Positions 1 to 9,600 of a stretch of 20,813 nucleotides of DNA are shown piece by piece; position 1 is the first letter of the stretch; every line of letters begins with the position of its first letter. The DNA is from Pelargonium nanum (lineage: Eukaryota; Streptophyta; Magnoliopsida; Geraniales; Geraniaceae). The notes under the pieces are model-generated. The model was not told the origin of the DNA. It did no database searches and saw nothing but the letters and a program-made list of their open reading frames with translations. Location of the stretch: positions 1 to 20,813 of the forward strand of contig JAYMTF010001886.1 of the NCBI GenBank assembly GCA_036897485.1, read 5' to 3'. The position numbers and the translations under genes are program-made.

Positions 1-95
1 GCGGAGCGACCCGCCCGGATCCAAGAATTTTAATGAGGTGTCGTCACCTCATTAATGACTTAGCCTAAGCCAAAAAAAATTTGGCTTAAGATCCT
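1..95. repeat. Foldback repeat with two consecutive hairpins at the left edge
   Basis: Two inverted repeats follow each other. At 32-53, AATGAGGTG and CACCTCATT are separated by four bases. At about 62-92, CCTAAGCCAAA is answered by TTTGGCTTAAG across an A-run. A diverged copy of the first part lies at 17381-17415 in the same orientation (about 28 of 35 bases match without gaps). This looks like one end of a dispersed element cut by the window edge. The family is not recognised. Confidence 0.5.
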
Positions 96-1243
96 CAATC
101 CCTTCAAACTCTTATATATAATAATACATTATTGTTTTTATTTGTTCATTAATGGAATTTTTAGTCATTTCAGTATAATAGACTTACTTTCAAATAATTT
201 TCTCAAACAGTCCCATAATTCAAAATTTCTTTTCAACCTCATTCCAGATATTGCTTTACCGAATAAAGTCTTTATTTTCTACAAATATTTTATCACTTTC
301 CAGCTACCTCTATAGACTTTTTATCTCCACAAACAATTCAAATAGACATCCCAAATAAGCCCTAAAAAAGCAAATTAACAATCTCCAAAGTAGGTTCCAC
401 CAACTCCCAACTATGGTAGAACATGAGAACAACATTAACGTATGAGCCACTATATTTGTGGATAGTCAAACAAACGAAAACGGTAAATTATCAATCTCTT
501 AAATTAGAGCAAAACAATCATCAAGAACTAACCTAAAATGATTGCACAATAATGAGTTTATAATTTTTCAATTACATTCTTACATATAATTATTGCACAT
601 TTTTAAACATATTTGTAATTAGGTAAGAATGTTACCTAATTACATTCTTACATACAATTATTACAAATTTTTAAACACATTTTCCAGACCAAATCAAAGT
701 GAAGATTAAAAACATATGACCAAAGACCAAACTGAATCTGTCTTTATTCAATTGTGAACAAAATTTGAATTGAGACCAATATTTGTTTTGTTTTTTTTAA
801 TTATATACTTGGTGAAGCTCTTATCATTGGATGAAACTACCATAATCCCCACAACTACAGCAGCCACTTGACATTCTTATCTACCCTTCTCAATCAACCT
901 TAACAGACGCTTGACCTCTATTTGATCGATCATATAAAAAGATTAACAAAAAAACATTATAATTTTTTTATAACTCGAATGATCGATGCCAGATATTGAA
1001 TCCTAAAAAACAATTTGCACTAGCAATCACAGCCTCTTCCATGGACAAAACAATCTGACTCTGACCATAACTAAAACAAATTTCATTTTACAAGATCCCC
1101 TGTAAAACATGTTTGCAACAAAACTTCTCCCCAACAAAAAGCCCTTACCAAAGTGCTATCAACTAATGGTTTCCTATCTATGTTGATACCGAAGGTCTGC
1201 ATCACTTCCAATGGCATGGTAATTGCATTTGCACCTCTCCCAA
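96..1243. other. Intergenic DNA downstream of the methyltransferase gene
   Basis: AT-rich sequence without a supportable gene. The only structure seen is the repeat and palindrome at 570-680. The part nearest 1243 should hold the 3' untranslated region of the minus-strand methyltransferase gene, but I see no clear canonical AATAAA on that strand close to the stop. Confidence 0.5.
570..680. repeat. Direct duplication flanking a perfect palindrome
   Basis: A block of about 41 bases at 570-610 (starting AATTACATTCTTACAT) recurs at 638-678 with a few substitutions and a constant 68-base offset. Between them is a perfect inverted repeat: 614-626 (TGTAATTAGGTAA) pairs with 632-644 (TTACCTAATTACA) across a five-base loop, so the second copy overlaps the right arm. 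It is probably a local rearrangement or a small foldback element. Confidence 0.6.
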
Positions 1244-3443
1244 TCACTCGTCAATAAATAATGTATCCAGAAGGTTGTCATTGGCGGATGAATCACAATT
1301 TCCTTTATCATCGAAGAATCCATTACAAGCATCTTGCCTTCTACACTTCCGCTCCTCAATGATAGACTCGGCTGTTTCTGCACAGAAGTTTCTTCTCGCC
1401 TGTTTTACAGGTCTCTCCGCAACAACAAACTTTTGTCCATCACGTGTTCTCTCAGAGAAACCTGCCCATACTGAAATGAAATACTCTCAGTCGAAAGAAA
1501 ACATTTGTATCTTTCAAGGTAATAGAAAGGTGAGCTGTTCATACTAGCAATAAAACACAAACACCAGAGTGGCAATAGACAAACTTCAGTGCTTTTACAA
1601 AAATGTGTCAAGGAAATTTGGATTTTTGATACTCCCTCCCTCACAAAATGAGTGTGCACTTTCTTTAAAATTGTCCCTAAATGAGAGTCCACTTCCCTAT
1701 TAAGAAGTTAGTTATGCATGAATTGTCCACATTATCCCTAAGATCGATTAGTTAAAATCCCTTGAGTTTGCCACAATATGAGCACATGAGTGTATAAGCG
1801 GAAATGTCCAATCCTAAGTTCCTAACTGATTCTTAATTTTTACAAAACTGAAAAAGTGGACACTCATTTTCGAAAGCATGGAGTACTTTGATTTGAGAAT
1901 TAAACATTGTGAAGAGTTTTAAAAAGAAAATGAGTTCTCAACCATACCACAATGTGATTGAAAAGCAAAACAAGTATATTTTCAACATTGTAGTAATAAC
2001 ATGTTAGAAATGACAAAAACAAGAAGCACACAAATTTTATGACATGTTTTTCTTTCTGTTAGCTGCATGATGTAAATGTGAGCATAAGAAATACAACATA
2101 TAGTCTTTTCCATGAACAAGCACAGGGGGAAAAGAATTTACACAAACACTACATATGCTCTGAGCTACATTGGGAATCAGAAGATAGACTAACACATTTT
2201 TAGGGATATTGTTTCATCTAGATTGAATTGTCTTAGGATCTCTAATAGATCTTGATTGACATTGAGTTTCACCCATTGTGAATAATATGAATCATAAAAT
2301 TCTCTCAACCTCGCACTTCTCTACCTCAGTTTAGGCATCAACCATTGGGACTTTCAAATAAATTTGAAATAGAAGTCAAATGATCATTGAAAGAGCAAAA
2401 ATATGTCATAATGTTGACATGAGAAGATCCTTCTTTTTCTTATCAGCTTAAACACACATACAACATATGCTAACAGTTCAAAAGGAATGAAACCACTGTT
2501 TTTGTTGAGAATCATACAGAATATGGAAAAATAAATATATCCTTCAAACATAACATTAGAAATTTGTAACCCTAATCAATTGTTGACGTACAAGCATCAT
2601 AAGGTAATCATAAGCTCAATACTCCCAACAACAAACCATTCATGAAGTATCAATCGTGTGTTGAAATATATTCACGGAATACCAAAAACTTACCTCCAAA
2701 ATGATGAAGGACAATAGAAGCTGCCACAGTAACATTCAGTGAAGCAGTGCCACAGCCATATTGTGGAATATAAACGAAGAAATCACATATCTCACATTCT
2801 TTAGCAGAAAGACCCGAACCCTACGAAAGACAAGTATCCTTAATGTTACGCCTAACAATTAGTGCTGCAAACCACCAAAAGTGTGTTCCAATACTTAGTA
2901 AATGCTGTGATTCACTCAGTAACTAGATTAAATTTGATCCTATTTCCACTTCTCATTAAGTAAAGCACCAATTATTGAATTAAAGCTGTAAATCAGTTGA
3001 ACACTTGAACATAACACACAAGAACACAACTATGGTACGATCCAAAAGAGTACCAACCTCGTTGCCCAAGAGAAAAGCGGTACTCTTCTTGAAAGGGTGC
3101 TGATTCACAGCCAAAGCACCATCTGCGATCTCCACACCACAGATATCGCAATCCTTTTCCTACAGATGAACAGAAATTAGTAATTAAATCCAGTGAAATA
3201 AAACCCTAGATAGAAGAAAAGGGTGGAGGAAGGAACCTTGAGGAAGAGACGAGCGTCGTGGAGAGAGTGGAAGTGGCGGAAGAGGAAGTGCGAGGTGGAG
3301 CCGTGGCTTCCGAAGGCGTTGAAGTCCCGGCGACCGACGAGGATGAGTTCGGAGACGCCGAAAGCGGTGGCGCTCCGAGCCAGAGTGCCGACGTTGTGGC
3401 GTTTAGCGATGTTGTGAACCAACACGTAGCACTCGAATCCCAT
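1244..3443 (-). CDS. SpoU/TrmH-family (SPOUT) tRNA/rRNA 2'-O-methyltransferase, 4 exons
   Basis: Predicted RNA ribose 2'-O-methyltransferase. Exons on the minus strand are 3443-3237, 3159-3058, 2820-2694 and 1470-1244; every junction has GT/AG and the frame is kept, giving 220 residues. SPOUT motifs appear in order: motif 1 near residues 11-28 (HNIAKRHNVGTLARSATAFG, with the expected Asn and Arg); motif 2 spanning exons 2 and 3 (LLGNEGSGLS, about residues 99-108); motif 3 near 128-140 (GTASLNVTVAAS). The exon 3/4 junction restores GVWAGFSERTRDG. The C-terminal tail of about 60 residues is charged. The length fits the short plant SpoU proteins such as Arabidopsis At4g15520 (from memory). There is no obvious transit peptide, so cytosol or nucleus is likelier than an organelle, by inference. 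The start has G at -3 and +4. Intron 3 (1223 bases) carries a Stowaway-like element. The RNA target cannot be read from sequence. Confidence 0.93.
1630..1885. mobile_element. Stowaway-like MITE in methyltransferase intron 3
   Basis: The left end reads TACTCCCTCCCTCACAAAAT and the right end, reverse-complemented, reads TACTCCATGCTTTCGAAAAT; both continue into AGTGTGCACTTT/AGTGTCCACTTT. TACTCCCTCC ends with TA target duplication (1630-1631 and 1884-1885) are typical of plant Stowaway elements of the Tc1/mariner superfamily. The body is about 252 bases, with no coding capacity, so it is non-autonomous. Confidence 0.85.
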
Positions 3444-3498
3444 TTCTGTGAGCTCTCTTCGTCTTCAGTTCAAGCATCTACCATGAGCAATTAAGCAT
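3403..3498 (-). promoter_or_regulatory. Three upstream ATGs before the methyltransferase start
   Basis: Reading the minus strand toward the start at 3443, there are short upstream frames at 3498-3478 (6 codons plus stop) and 3484-3470 (4 codons plus stop). A third starts at 3477 and runs out of frame across the main start to a stop at 3403 (24 codons). If transcription starts upstream of 3498 they would depress translation; if it starts inside 3444-3476 they are irrelevant. The start site is not known. Confidence 0.4.
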
Positions 3499-3535
3499 GT
3501 TCTGACTTGGGAAACCGCAACCGAGGAGGGATTTT

Positions 3536-3616
3536 ACTCTTAGGGTTGTAATTCAATTTTGAAAGTATGGACTCCAACATTAGTTTGTTTACCTTTTACT
3601 TTTGTTTTAGGGTTAA
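3536..3616 (-). promoter_or_regulatory. Telo-box-like promoter motifs of the methyltransferase gene
   Basis: On the plus strand TTAGGGTT occurs at 3540-3547 and TTTTAGGGTTAAA around 3605-3617, which read AACCCTAA and TTTAACCCTAAAA on the gene's own strand. AAACCCTAA telo-boxes are common just upstream of plant housekeeping and translation-related genes. The first is about 100 bases upstream of the start codon. Confidence 0.5.
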
Positions 3617-3617
3617 A

Positions 3618-5070
3618 TGATTTTGTCGATTTTGTCTCAAATGAATTTGATGAAATTATGGTTTTTGCAATTGATATCAAATCTTACTTGTTATGATTCT
3701 CGGGTTTTTAAGTTTTTTTTTTTTTTGTCGTTTTCTCGACTTTGTAACTAGTTAGAACTTGTAACCAACCGTCACGTCAACAAAGTATAACGTCACAATT
3801 TTCCAATCAGCATGTCACGTCAACAAATTTCCACATCACCAAAGGGTTGTATTTTTTTTGTTATAGAAAATGTAGGCAGATTGACTTGGTATGCTAACAT
3901 GAAAACAATAATGTGATATGGCACATGATGATACACAGAAAAACATGAGGATTGGACAGTGTGACATAGTAAACATCATGATTGGACATCAACAAACTCG
4001 TCCACACGCATTGACTTGCTTGATCCATGTAATATCTCGAGTAGATGTATTGTTGTTTTTCTTGGTTTTACTCTTGAACAAGAGCAAGTGACGATCTCTT
4101 TTGATAAATGTGCGTAATTGGATATGGATGATTTTAGGAGCTTGTTAAACTAGTCTTTTTTAGCTAAAAATTTGTCCAAATGATGATAGGATATGGTTGG
4201 ACATTGTTGTTCTCTGTCGCTTCTATATGTTTAATTTCTTTACTTATTGTTTCCTTCATTTTTTTCTTCCGGTCGGATGGGGACTAACAATTTTTCTCAT
4301 TTTCGTGTATACAAGTGAATTTCCTTTCTTTAGTCTTTCTAATATTTCCACACTTCTTCCTCTAACTTTTTTCGTGATTGGGGTCCATTGTTATTCACCA
4401 CTAACAAAGCGTTTTTAGCTTTGCTATCAAAATTTTACTGTTACATCATTGATGAGCGATAATTCTCATTCGTCTTGGTGGGAGCCGGTATTTTTGGGTT
4501 TGTCATTACCTAATCAGTGAGGTTGGTGATAGAGCTATTTATGGTCCTAAGTGTGTCTTCCTTTGTTTCTTTATGTGCATCTTTTAGGAGAGTTATATTA
4601 TTCTCTGATTGTTCACGTTGTGTTCATCAAATGTTACTCATTAGATCTCTCGAGGCCCTAATAATGTTCTAGTGCACTACAAAATAAGATTTCTTCTGAC
4701 TGAAACTCCTCTTATGCTTCAGTAAACTATTTTTTTCTACTCGGTATTTTGTGCTTACAATAATATTGTATTATGAACATACATTTAACTATTTATGCAT
4801 GGCTATTTACATGAACATATTCTTTCGCTATTACAACTATCATTTCGCATTTATCGCTTTAAAGTGTGCTTATACTTTTTGTTGATGAGTCAAATTCTTA
4901 AGCGTTTTTTAGTATGAGGTGTCTTTGTTAAGCTTAGTGTCGATGAGGTTTGCACATCGCCATAACATGATTTATACACATATATATATATATATAAACT
5001 ATATAATATATGTACAATTACTTAAGAAATCCGATATTTATGCAATAAATTGGTTGAAATGTAATTAATA
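3618..5070. other. Intergenic DNA between the divergent methyltransferase and kinase genes
   Basis: No gene could be supported. At 3767-3835 the phrase GTCACGTCAACAAA recurs twice about 42 bases apart, inside a stretch rich in GTCAC/CATCAC words, followed by two GATTGGACA phrases near 3951 and 3980; this resembles decayed mobile DNA. Around 4200-4430 is a T-rich stretch open by composition only. A TA microsatellite lies at 4979-4997. Confidence 0.5.
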
Positions 5071-5080
5071 ATATGATTAT

Positions 5081-5170
5081 TATAAAGATCATAAACAAAT
5101 CACACTAACGGTTTTCCTCATTACTCTCTTCTTCTCTTTCCCCTTTTCCCTCTCATTCCCATCTCATTTG
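5081..5170 (+). promoter_or_regulatory. Probable core promoter and CT-rich leader of the kinase gene
   Basis: TATAAA at 5081-5086 is followed about 30 bases later by a dense pyrimidine tract (5117-5160, runs of CTCTTCTTCTCTTTCCCC), the usual look of a plant TATA element and Y-patch at a transcription start. It lies 75-130 bases before the candidate start codons. A short upstream frame (ATG at 5212, four codons then TGA at 5224-5226) lies in the leader. Confidence 0.45.
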
Positions 5171-5244
5171 TTTTGGTTCCATTTGGTTCTCAACGCTTTT
5201 CTGAAAAATTTATGGAACACAATTGAGAGTCTTCAACGTAATTC

Positions 5245-5365
5245 ATGGTATTGTCCGAATCTTATCTTTGTTATTAAGGATTGAGACATGGGTTTAACAC
5301 CATTTTTTCCATTTTATTTTTATAATTACATTAATTTTATCATTTTGTTTTTATTGTTATTGAAG
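5245..5365 (+). other. Candidate ATG-only first coding exon plus U-rich intron of the kinase gene
   Basis: ATG at 5245-5247 is followed directly by GTATTG, a usable donor. At 5365 there is a TTATTGAAG acceptor after a strongly U-rich tract. Joining 5247 to 5366 keeps phase 0 and gives [13 protein letters not shown] and onward, 478 residues without the hydrophobic run. The alternative ATG at 5288 is preceded by an in-frame TGA and encodes about 26 residues rich in F, I and L. The intron would be 118 bases, like the other unexpanded introns of this gene. This is inferred from splice signals only. Confidence 0.5.
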
Positions 5366-8230
5366 ATTAATTGGTATAAGTCTCACGTGGGCAACAATGG
5401 TAGCCGTGAGGGTGGTAAAGAGGATGAGGACGAGGGTGATTCTCCTGATCTAAGCGGAGGTAGAAAAACCAAGCATGGATTTCCCGACTCATTTTCGGCT
5501 CATGGTACGTACGTGCCTCTATGTATATCGTTCAGATACAAATACACATTACAAATACATGCATGCAGTAGCGGAGCTAGGATGTAGGATCAGGGTGGAA
5601 TTGGCATATTAAAACTAAACAAAATATTAAAACGATAATCTCAACTTTATTAGAGAAATCATATTAGTCTGCCTAATAATTAATGAAATTTTGGAAGATG
5701 GCATAATCAGTTGCCTACTACATTTCATCCCTAGCTCTGCTACATCATTCGTGCATAATAAAGATTGATGCATATATATTTAAATTGTGTACGTGCGTGT
5801 ATGCAAGATTTGGCATCTCTGGCTGCGGCGGACAATGAAGAATCATCGCCGAGAGACCTGGATGATTCAAGAAGTGTTGACTCTTCAGACTCGGAGGCTA
5901 CCTTAAGCGCAAAACAAAATGCCAATTGGAATGGCTTCTTTCATTTGTTGAAAAAGGGGCCTGGAATGCGCTTCCAAACATTCCCTCTCAAAGGTGTTCA
6001 TAAGCTTACTCGACGGAAAAGCAAACGCATGAGAGCCAACATCGTTCCTCCTCTACAGTCTGAGTGCTTCGACGGGGAATTATGTTATTTCAAACCTCAT
6101 TGGAAAAATTTCTCACTCTCAGAACTTCAATCTGCTACTAACAATTTTAGTCGTGGTAATATACATTTGCTACGTACATACGTATTTCAAATGTCATGTT
6201 TTTTATTTGCTCCCTCTTAAATATATGTAAATATCATATCTTTTTCTCTTGGTTAAGATAACTTAATTGGGGAAGGGGGTTATGCTGAAGTCTACAAGGG
6301 CACTCTTAGCGACGGTCATATTGTTGCAATTAAACGACTCACTAGAGGAAGCTCAGACGACATGACTACAGACTTCCTGGGGGAGCTTGGAATAATGGTC
6401 CATGTCGATCATCCTAACATTGCTAAAGTGATTGGATACGGAGTTGATGGAGGAATGCATCTTGTTCTGCATTTATCTCCTCATGGGAGCCTAGCATCTT
6501 TGCTTTACGGTTTGTTTTTCTATTTTCACACTTCAGATTGATTCATATATCTCAATCATCTCAATCGTCCCAAAATAAGTGTCATGCTTTCTATTTTAAG
6601 AAAAATGAAGAAGTCATTAGTTAGTGTTGTATATTTACTCTTCCAAACTCATGGGCATGTGTTTCAACAAATTAACTCGAGATACTAGCTAACTTAGTAT
6701 AAGACACTTATTTTAGGACGAAGTTATCATATCGTTTCATTCATTTACCAAATGTGTTGGCGTATATTATATTCAGGTCCGAAGGAGAAACTAGATTGGG
6801 GTGTTCGATATAAGGTCGCTTTAGGGACAGCTGAAGGTCTACAATATCTTCACGAGGGATGCCAAAGGAGAATTATACATAGGGACATCAAGGCTGCTAA
6901 TATATTGCTTGAAGAGGATTTTTCGCCTATGGTATTCCTTACAATTTACACATGGATCTTACGTAGCGATTGCAATTAGTTTTATACGAGTTTGTAACTT
7001 AACTAACTAAGGCTTAACTACATACTCAGATATCTGATTTCGGGCTTTCTAAGTGGCTACCGGACCAGTGGACTCACCACACTGTGTCAAACATCGAAGG
7101 CACTTTCGGGTAATCGTATAGGGATCCAAAAAGAAATGTGATTAGTAATAAAAATGAATTTTTTGTAACGTATGATCACATCTCACTTATATGCAGTTAC
7201 CTACCACCAGAGTTTTTCATGCACGGAATAGTAGACGAGAAGACCGATGTGTATGCGTACGGGGTACTCTTATTAGAGCTCATAACGGGACGCCAAGCTC
7301 TCGATAGTAGACAACAAAGTCTTGTAATGTGGGTATGTGTACTTGTTACTTCTCCATTATGTGATCAACACAACTACTAATCATACATAGTTAGAAATTA
7401 AATTTATTCTCATTTATTGCGTGCAGGCCAAACCATTGCTCACTACTCGTAACATGAAGGAACTAGTCGATCCATCTCTTTCTACGTACAATTCAGATCA
7501 AATGGATGTTACAGCCTTGGTAGCGTCTATGTGCATAAATCAATCTTCAGTTCAACGACCTCAAATGGCCGAGGTATATCTTTTTCATTCACAGCTATAA
7601 CTATAATTATAGGGTAAATTACAGATGACTATCTTTTACTAGTCACATTTTGCAATGACCTACCCTTTTTTTTTGTAACTTTAGACTATCATGAACTATT
7701 TTCCACAAATTTTGTTAGATAATTTTGACAGAATTTTTATGAAAATGTCAATTTTGCCCTTCTTGTCACATTTTCTTATAATTTTAGACTATTATGTATT
7801 TTCCACCTTTTGCGATTGACTACCCTAAAATTAGTATTTTTGAAAAATTCCGTCAAAGTTAACTGGCATAATGAGTGGAAAATAGTTATGGGTAGTCTTA
7901 AAAAACAAAAAACAAAAAAAAAACAAACTTAGAGTAGTTCATTGCAAAAGATGACAAGTGTAAGATAGTCATTTGTAGTTATCTCATAGTTCTAATACCG
8001 CATTGAATGAGACTATCATTTCAAATTTACAACAATTTCATCATCATATGCAGATTGTGCAAATCTTTAGTGGCGACGGGAATTGTTTAGAGCGTTTGAA
8101 ACTTCGGCAAAAGTCTAAACTTCAACGGACATACTCTGTGGAGCTTCTTGATGCAGAAGAGTACAACTCGACAAAATATTTAAGCGACATGGATCGACAT
8201 ATGCAGATGATTTTGAGCGATTGTGAATGA
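5288..8230 (+). CDS. Receptor-like cytoplasmic Ser/Thr kinase (RLCK VI_A-like), 8 exons
   Basis: Protein kinase without ectodomain, of the group that includes ROP-binding kinases RBK1/RBK2 (family recalled). Exons: 5288-5504, 5808-6155, 6258-6509, 6777-6931, 7030-7109, 7197-7332, 7427-7573, 8054-8230, in frame, 503 residues. An acidic Ser-rich region (about 41-105) is followed by a basic conserved linker (about 123-148, KLTRRKSKR) and the kinase domain (about 193-460). Visible residues: Gly loop GEGGYAEV 193-200, VAIK Lys214, helix-C Glu231, HRDIKAAN with Asp309/Asn314, DFG 327-329, and LPPE 353-356 in the APE position, so it should be an active RD kinase. The C-terminal tail ([17 protein letters not shown]) is typical of the group. 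The start is uncertain: from 5288 the protein begins with a hydrophobic run, but that run may be the tail of an intron (separate entry). Introns 1, 3 and 7 contain small mobile elements. Confidence 0.92.
5567..5744. mobile_element. Small inverted-repeat element (MITE-like) in kinase intron 1
   Basis: TAGCGGAGCTAGG at 5569-5581 is answered by CCTAGCTCTGCTA at 5730-5742, an inverted pair with one mismatch, extended by one base outward (GTAGC...GCTAC). Ends of the GCGGAGCTAGG type are common on short dispersed plant elements. Body about 178 bases, non-coding. No clean target duplication was found, so the superfamily is left open. Confidence 0.65.
6557..6729. mobile_element. Decayed Stowaway-like MITE in kinase intron 3
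   Basis: CGTCCCAAAATAAGTGTC (about 6566-6583) is answered by GACACTTATTTTAGGACG (about 6703-6720), an inverted pair with one mismatch. This is the well-known inner part of CTCCCTCCGTCCCAAAATAAGTGTC Stowaway ends; the outermost bases have decayed. Size about 170 bases, no coding capacity. Confidence 0.7.
7611..7986. mobile_element. Inverted-repeat element (MITE-like) in kinase intron 7
   Basis: The left arm 7624-7663 (GATGACTATCTTTTACTAGT and onward to TTTTGCAATGACCTAC) matches the reverse complement of the right arm at about 7934-7976 (AATGACTATCTTACACTTGT, then TTTTGCAATGAACTAC), roughly 40 bases at about 80% identity, with looser pairing outside. Internally, TTTTAGACTAT-TATTTTCCAC phrases repeat. 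The left end GGGTAAATTACA is a start seen on many dispersed plant elements. About 375 bases, non-coding; target duplication not clear. Confidence 0.7.
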
Positions 8231-9081
8231 TTAATTTTTCGTGTACGTGGATGACATAGTTTCTACCAAGGTAGTCTCAACTTTGCAAACTCCATTTCTT
8301 CAATGAAGTCTTATATTTTTGTTGCAAAATGTTGATATAAGATCTGTACATGATGGACACAAACTTCAGCTGAGTTAGAAGAGAAGAAACAAGGAAAATA
8401 AGAGAATTGACAAATTTGGATTGCATTTTATAATAAGTTATTTGTGGATGTAAAAAAAAAAGGATTTGTATGTATATATGAGTTTTACACTTGATGATCA
8501 AAAGAAAAAGCTAACCACTTGTTTTGCTTAAATTATCCATGTATGGTTTGTTGCTCCATTCATGCTTCAAGCATCACACATCTCAGTTCTTAGTATTGTT
8601 TGGGTTTTGAGTAACTTCTCGTTAATTTGAATATCGAGTTTTTGCTGCAAATCATGGTCTAATCCACTTCGGGACTTAATCATAATTAAGATTCTTAGTG
8701 ACGATCAAACTCGATAATTTTTTCTACAATCTCAACTTGTGCTGCCAACTGAGTCACAACTCGTTGGTAATATTCTCATTTCTTTTAACAATGAAGCGCA
8801 TAATCATGTTTCTCTTTACAAGTTACATGAAATAATAAAATCACATAAATACTAACATTGGATTGAGTGACAAAGTTATATATATTTTTTCCTCATTCAC
8901 AAGCAACAGAAGACATAAAATTTTGTCCAAATTTTTTGTGCCTTTTTGTAATGAACTAAACCTATGGTCATGTTCCTCTAAAACATTATATGAATAAAAA
9001 GTTGTATTAGTAAGGCATTATGTGACTAAGACAAGTGAATTTGGACCAAACGACTCTAAAATATTTATGCTCCATTCGTGG
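8231..9081. other. Kinase 3' region and spacer
   Basis: AT-rich DNA after the kinase stop. The first 200-300 bases should contain the 3' untranslated region; no gene, RNA gene or element could be supported in the rest. Confidence 0.45.
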
Positions 9082-9600
9082 CCTGCCACGTGTCACATGC
9101 GCTTCCACGCGCCTGGCACCAACCAACGTGCCACGTCAACAACTCCCTAGCTAGCAAAGCAGCGCCACATGTCAATTGCACCAACTCCGCGAAGCACACA
9201 ATTGTGTACGCACTACAACAGTTCAAATCGTGCCACGTAGCCCAGGTGCATATTAAAGACGGTCAGTTCCACAAGCACGTTTTCTACCAATCAAATAGTA
9301 ATATGTGTCCAAGGTGCATCGAGCCTCATACACCGCGAAGTATAATATTGTGAGCGCGATGAGAGTCAATCTTATGCCAACATGGGCCATGCGTGTACGA
9401 AGGCTTGTGCACTAGGATTGACCATATTTTGAGCACGAGAACCATTAATCATGTAACAACATGTGTCCCGATTGCACCAGCCCCCTCCTCCACGAAGCAG
9501 GGGATACGAGCGCAATGATGATCACTCATCAAGCGCCACTTGTCCAGGCTTATCGAGGGGAAGAGCACCGCAAAGCATACAATCACTCGGTTCGTCATAA
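9082..9600. repeat. Degenerate GC-rich tandem array, period about 66-81 bases
   Basis: The composition rises sharply against the AT-rich surroundings. Phrases recur in the same order: an ACATGTGTCC-like head (9084, 9165, 9231, 9301, 9461, 9537), then TGCACC(A/G), then CCGCGAAGCA-like (9187, 9333, 9491, 9568), then a TATTGTGAGCGCGATGA-like tail (9347, 9425, 9507). Adjacent heads are about 66-81 bases apart, except for one double-length gap where the head at about 9378 is badly decayed. It contains a G-box CACGTG at 9087-9092 and several ACGT cores. I read it as an old minisatellite; frames through it are not genes. Confidence 0.65.

Noticed and set aside
1275-1547. Plus-strand 90-codon frame
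   Set aside because: It lies antisense to the last exon of the methyltransferase; the opposite strand reads WAGFSERTRDG in continuity with the spliced gene.
3223-3494. Two plus-strand frames of 64 and 78 codons
   Set aside because: Both are antisense shadows of methyltransferase exon 1, which holds SPOUT motif 1.
4197-4418. 73-codon hydrophobic frame
   Set aside because: The F/L-rich product follows from T-rich DNA; no promoter, family or conserved motif is visible.
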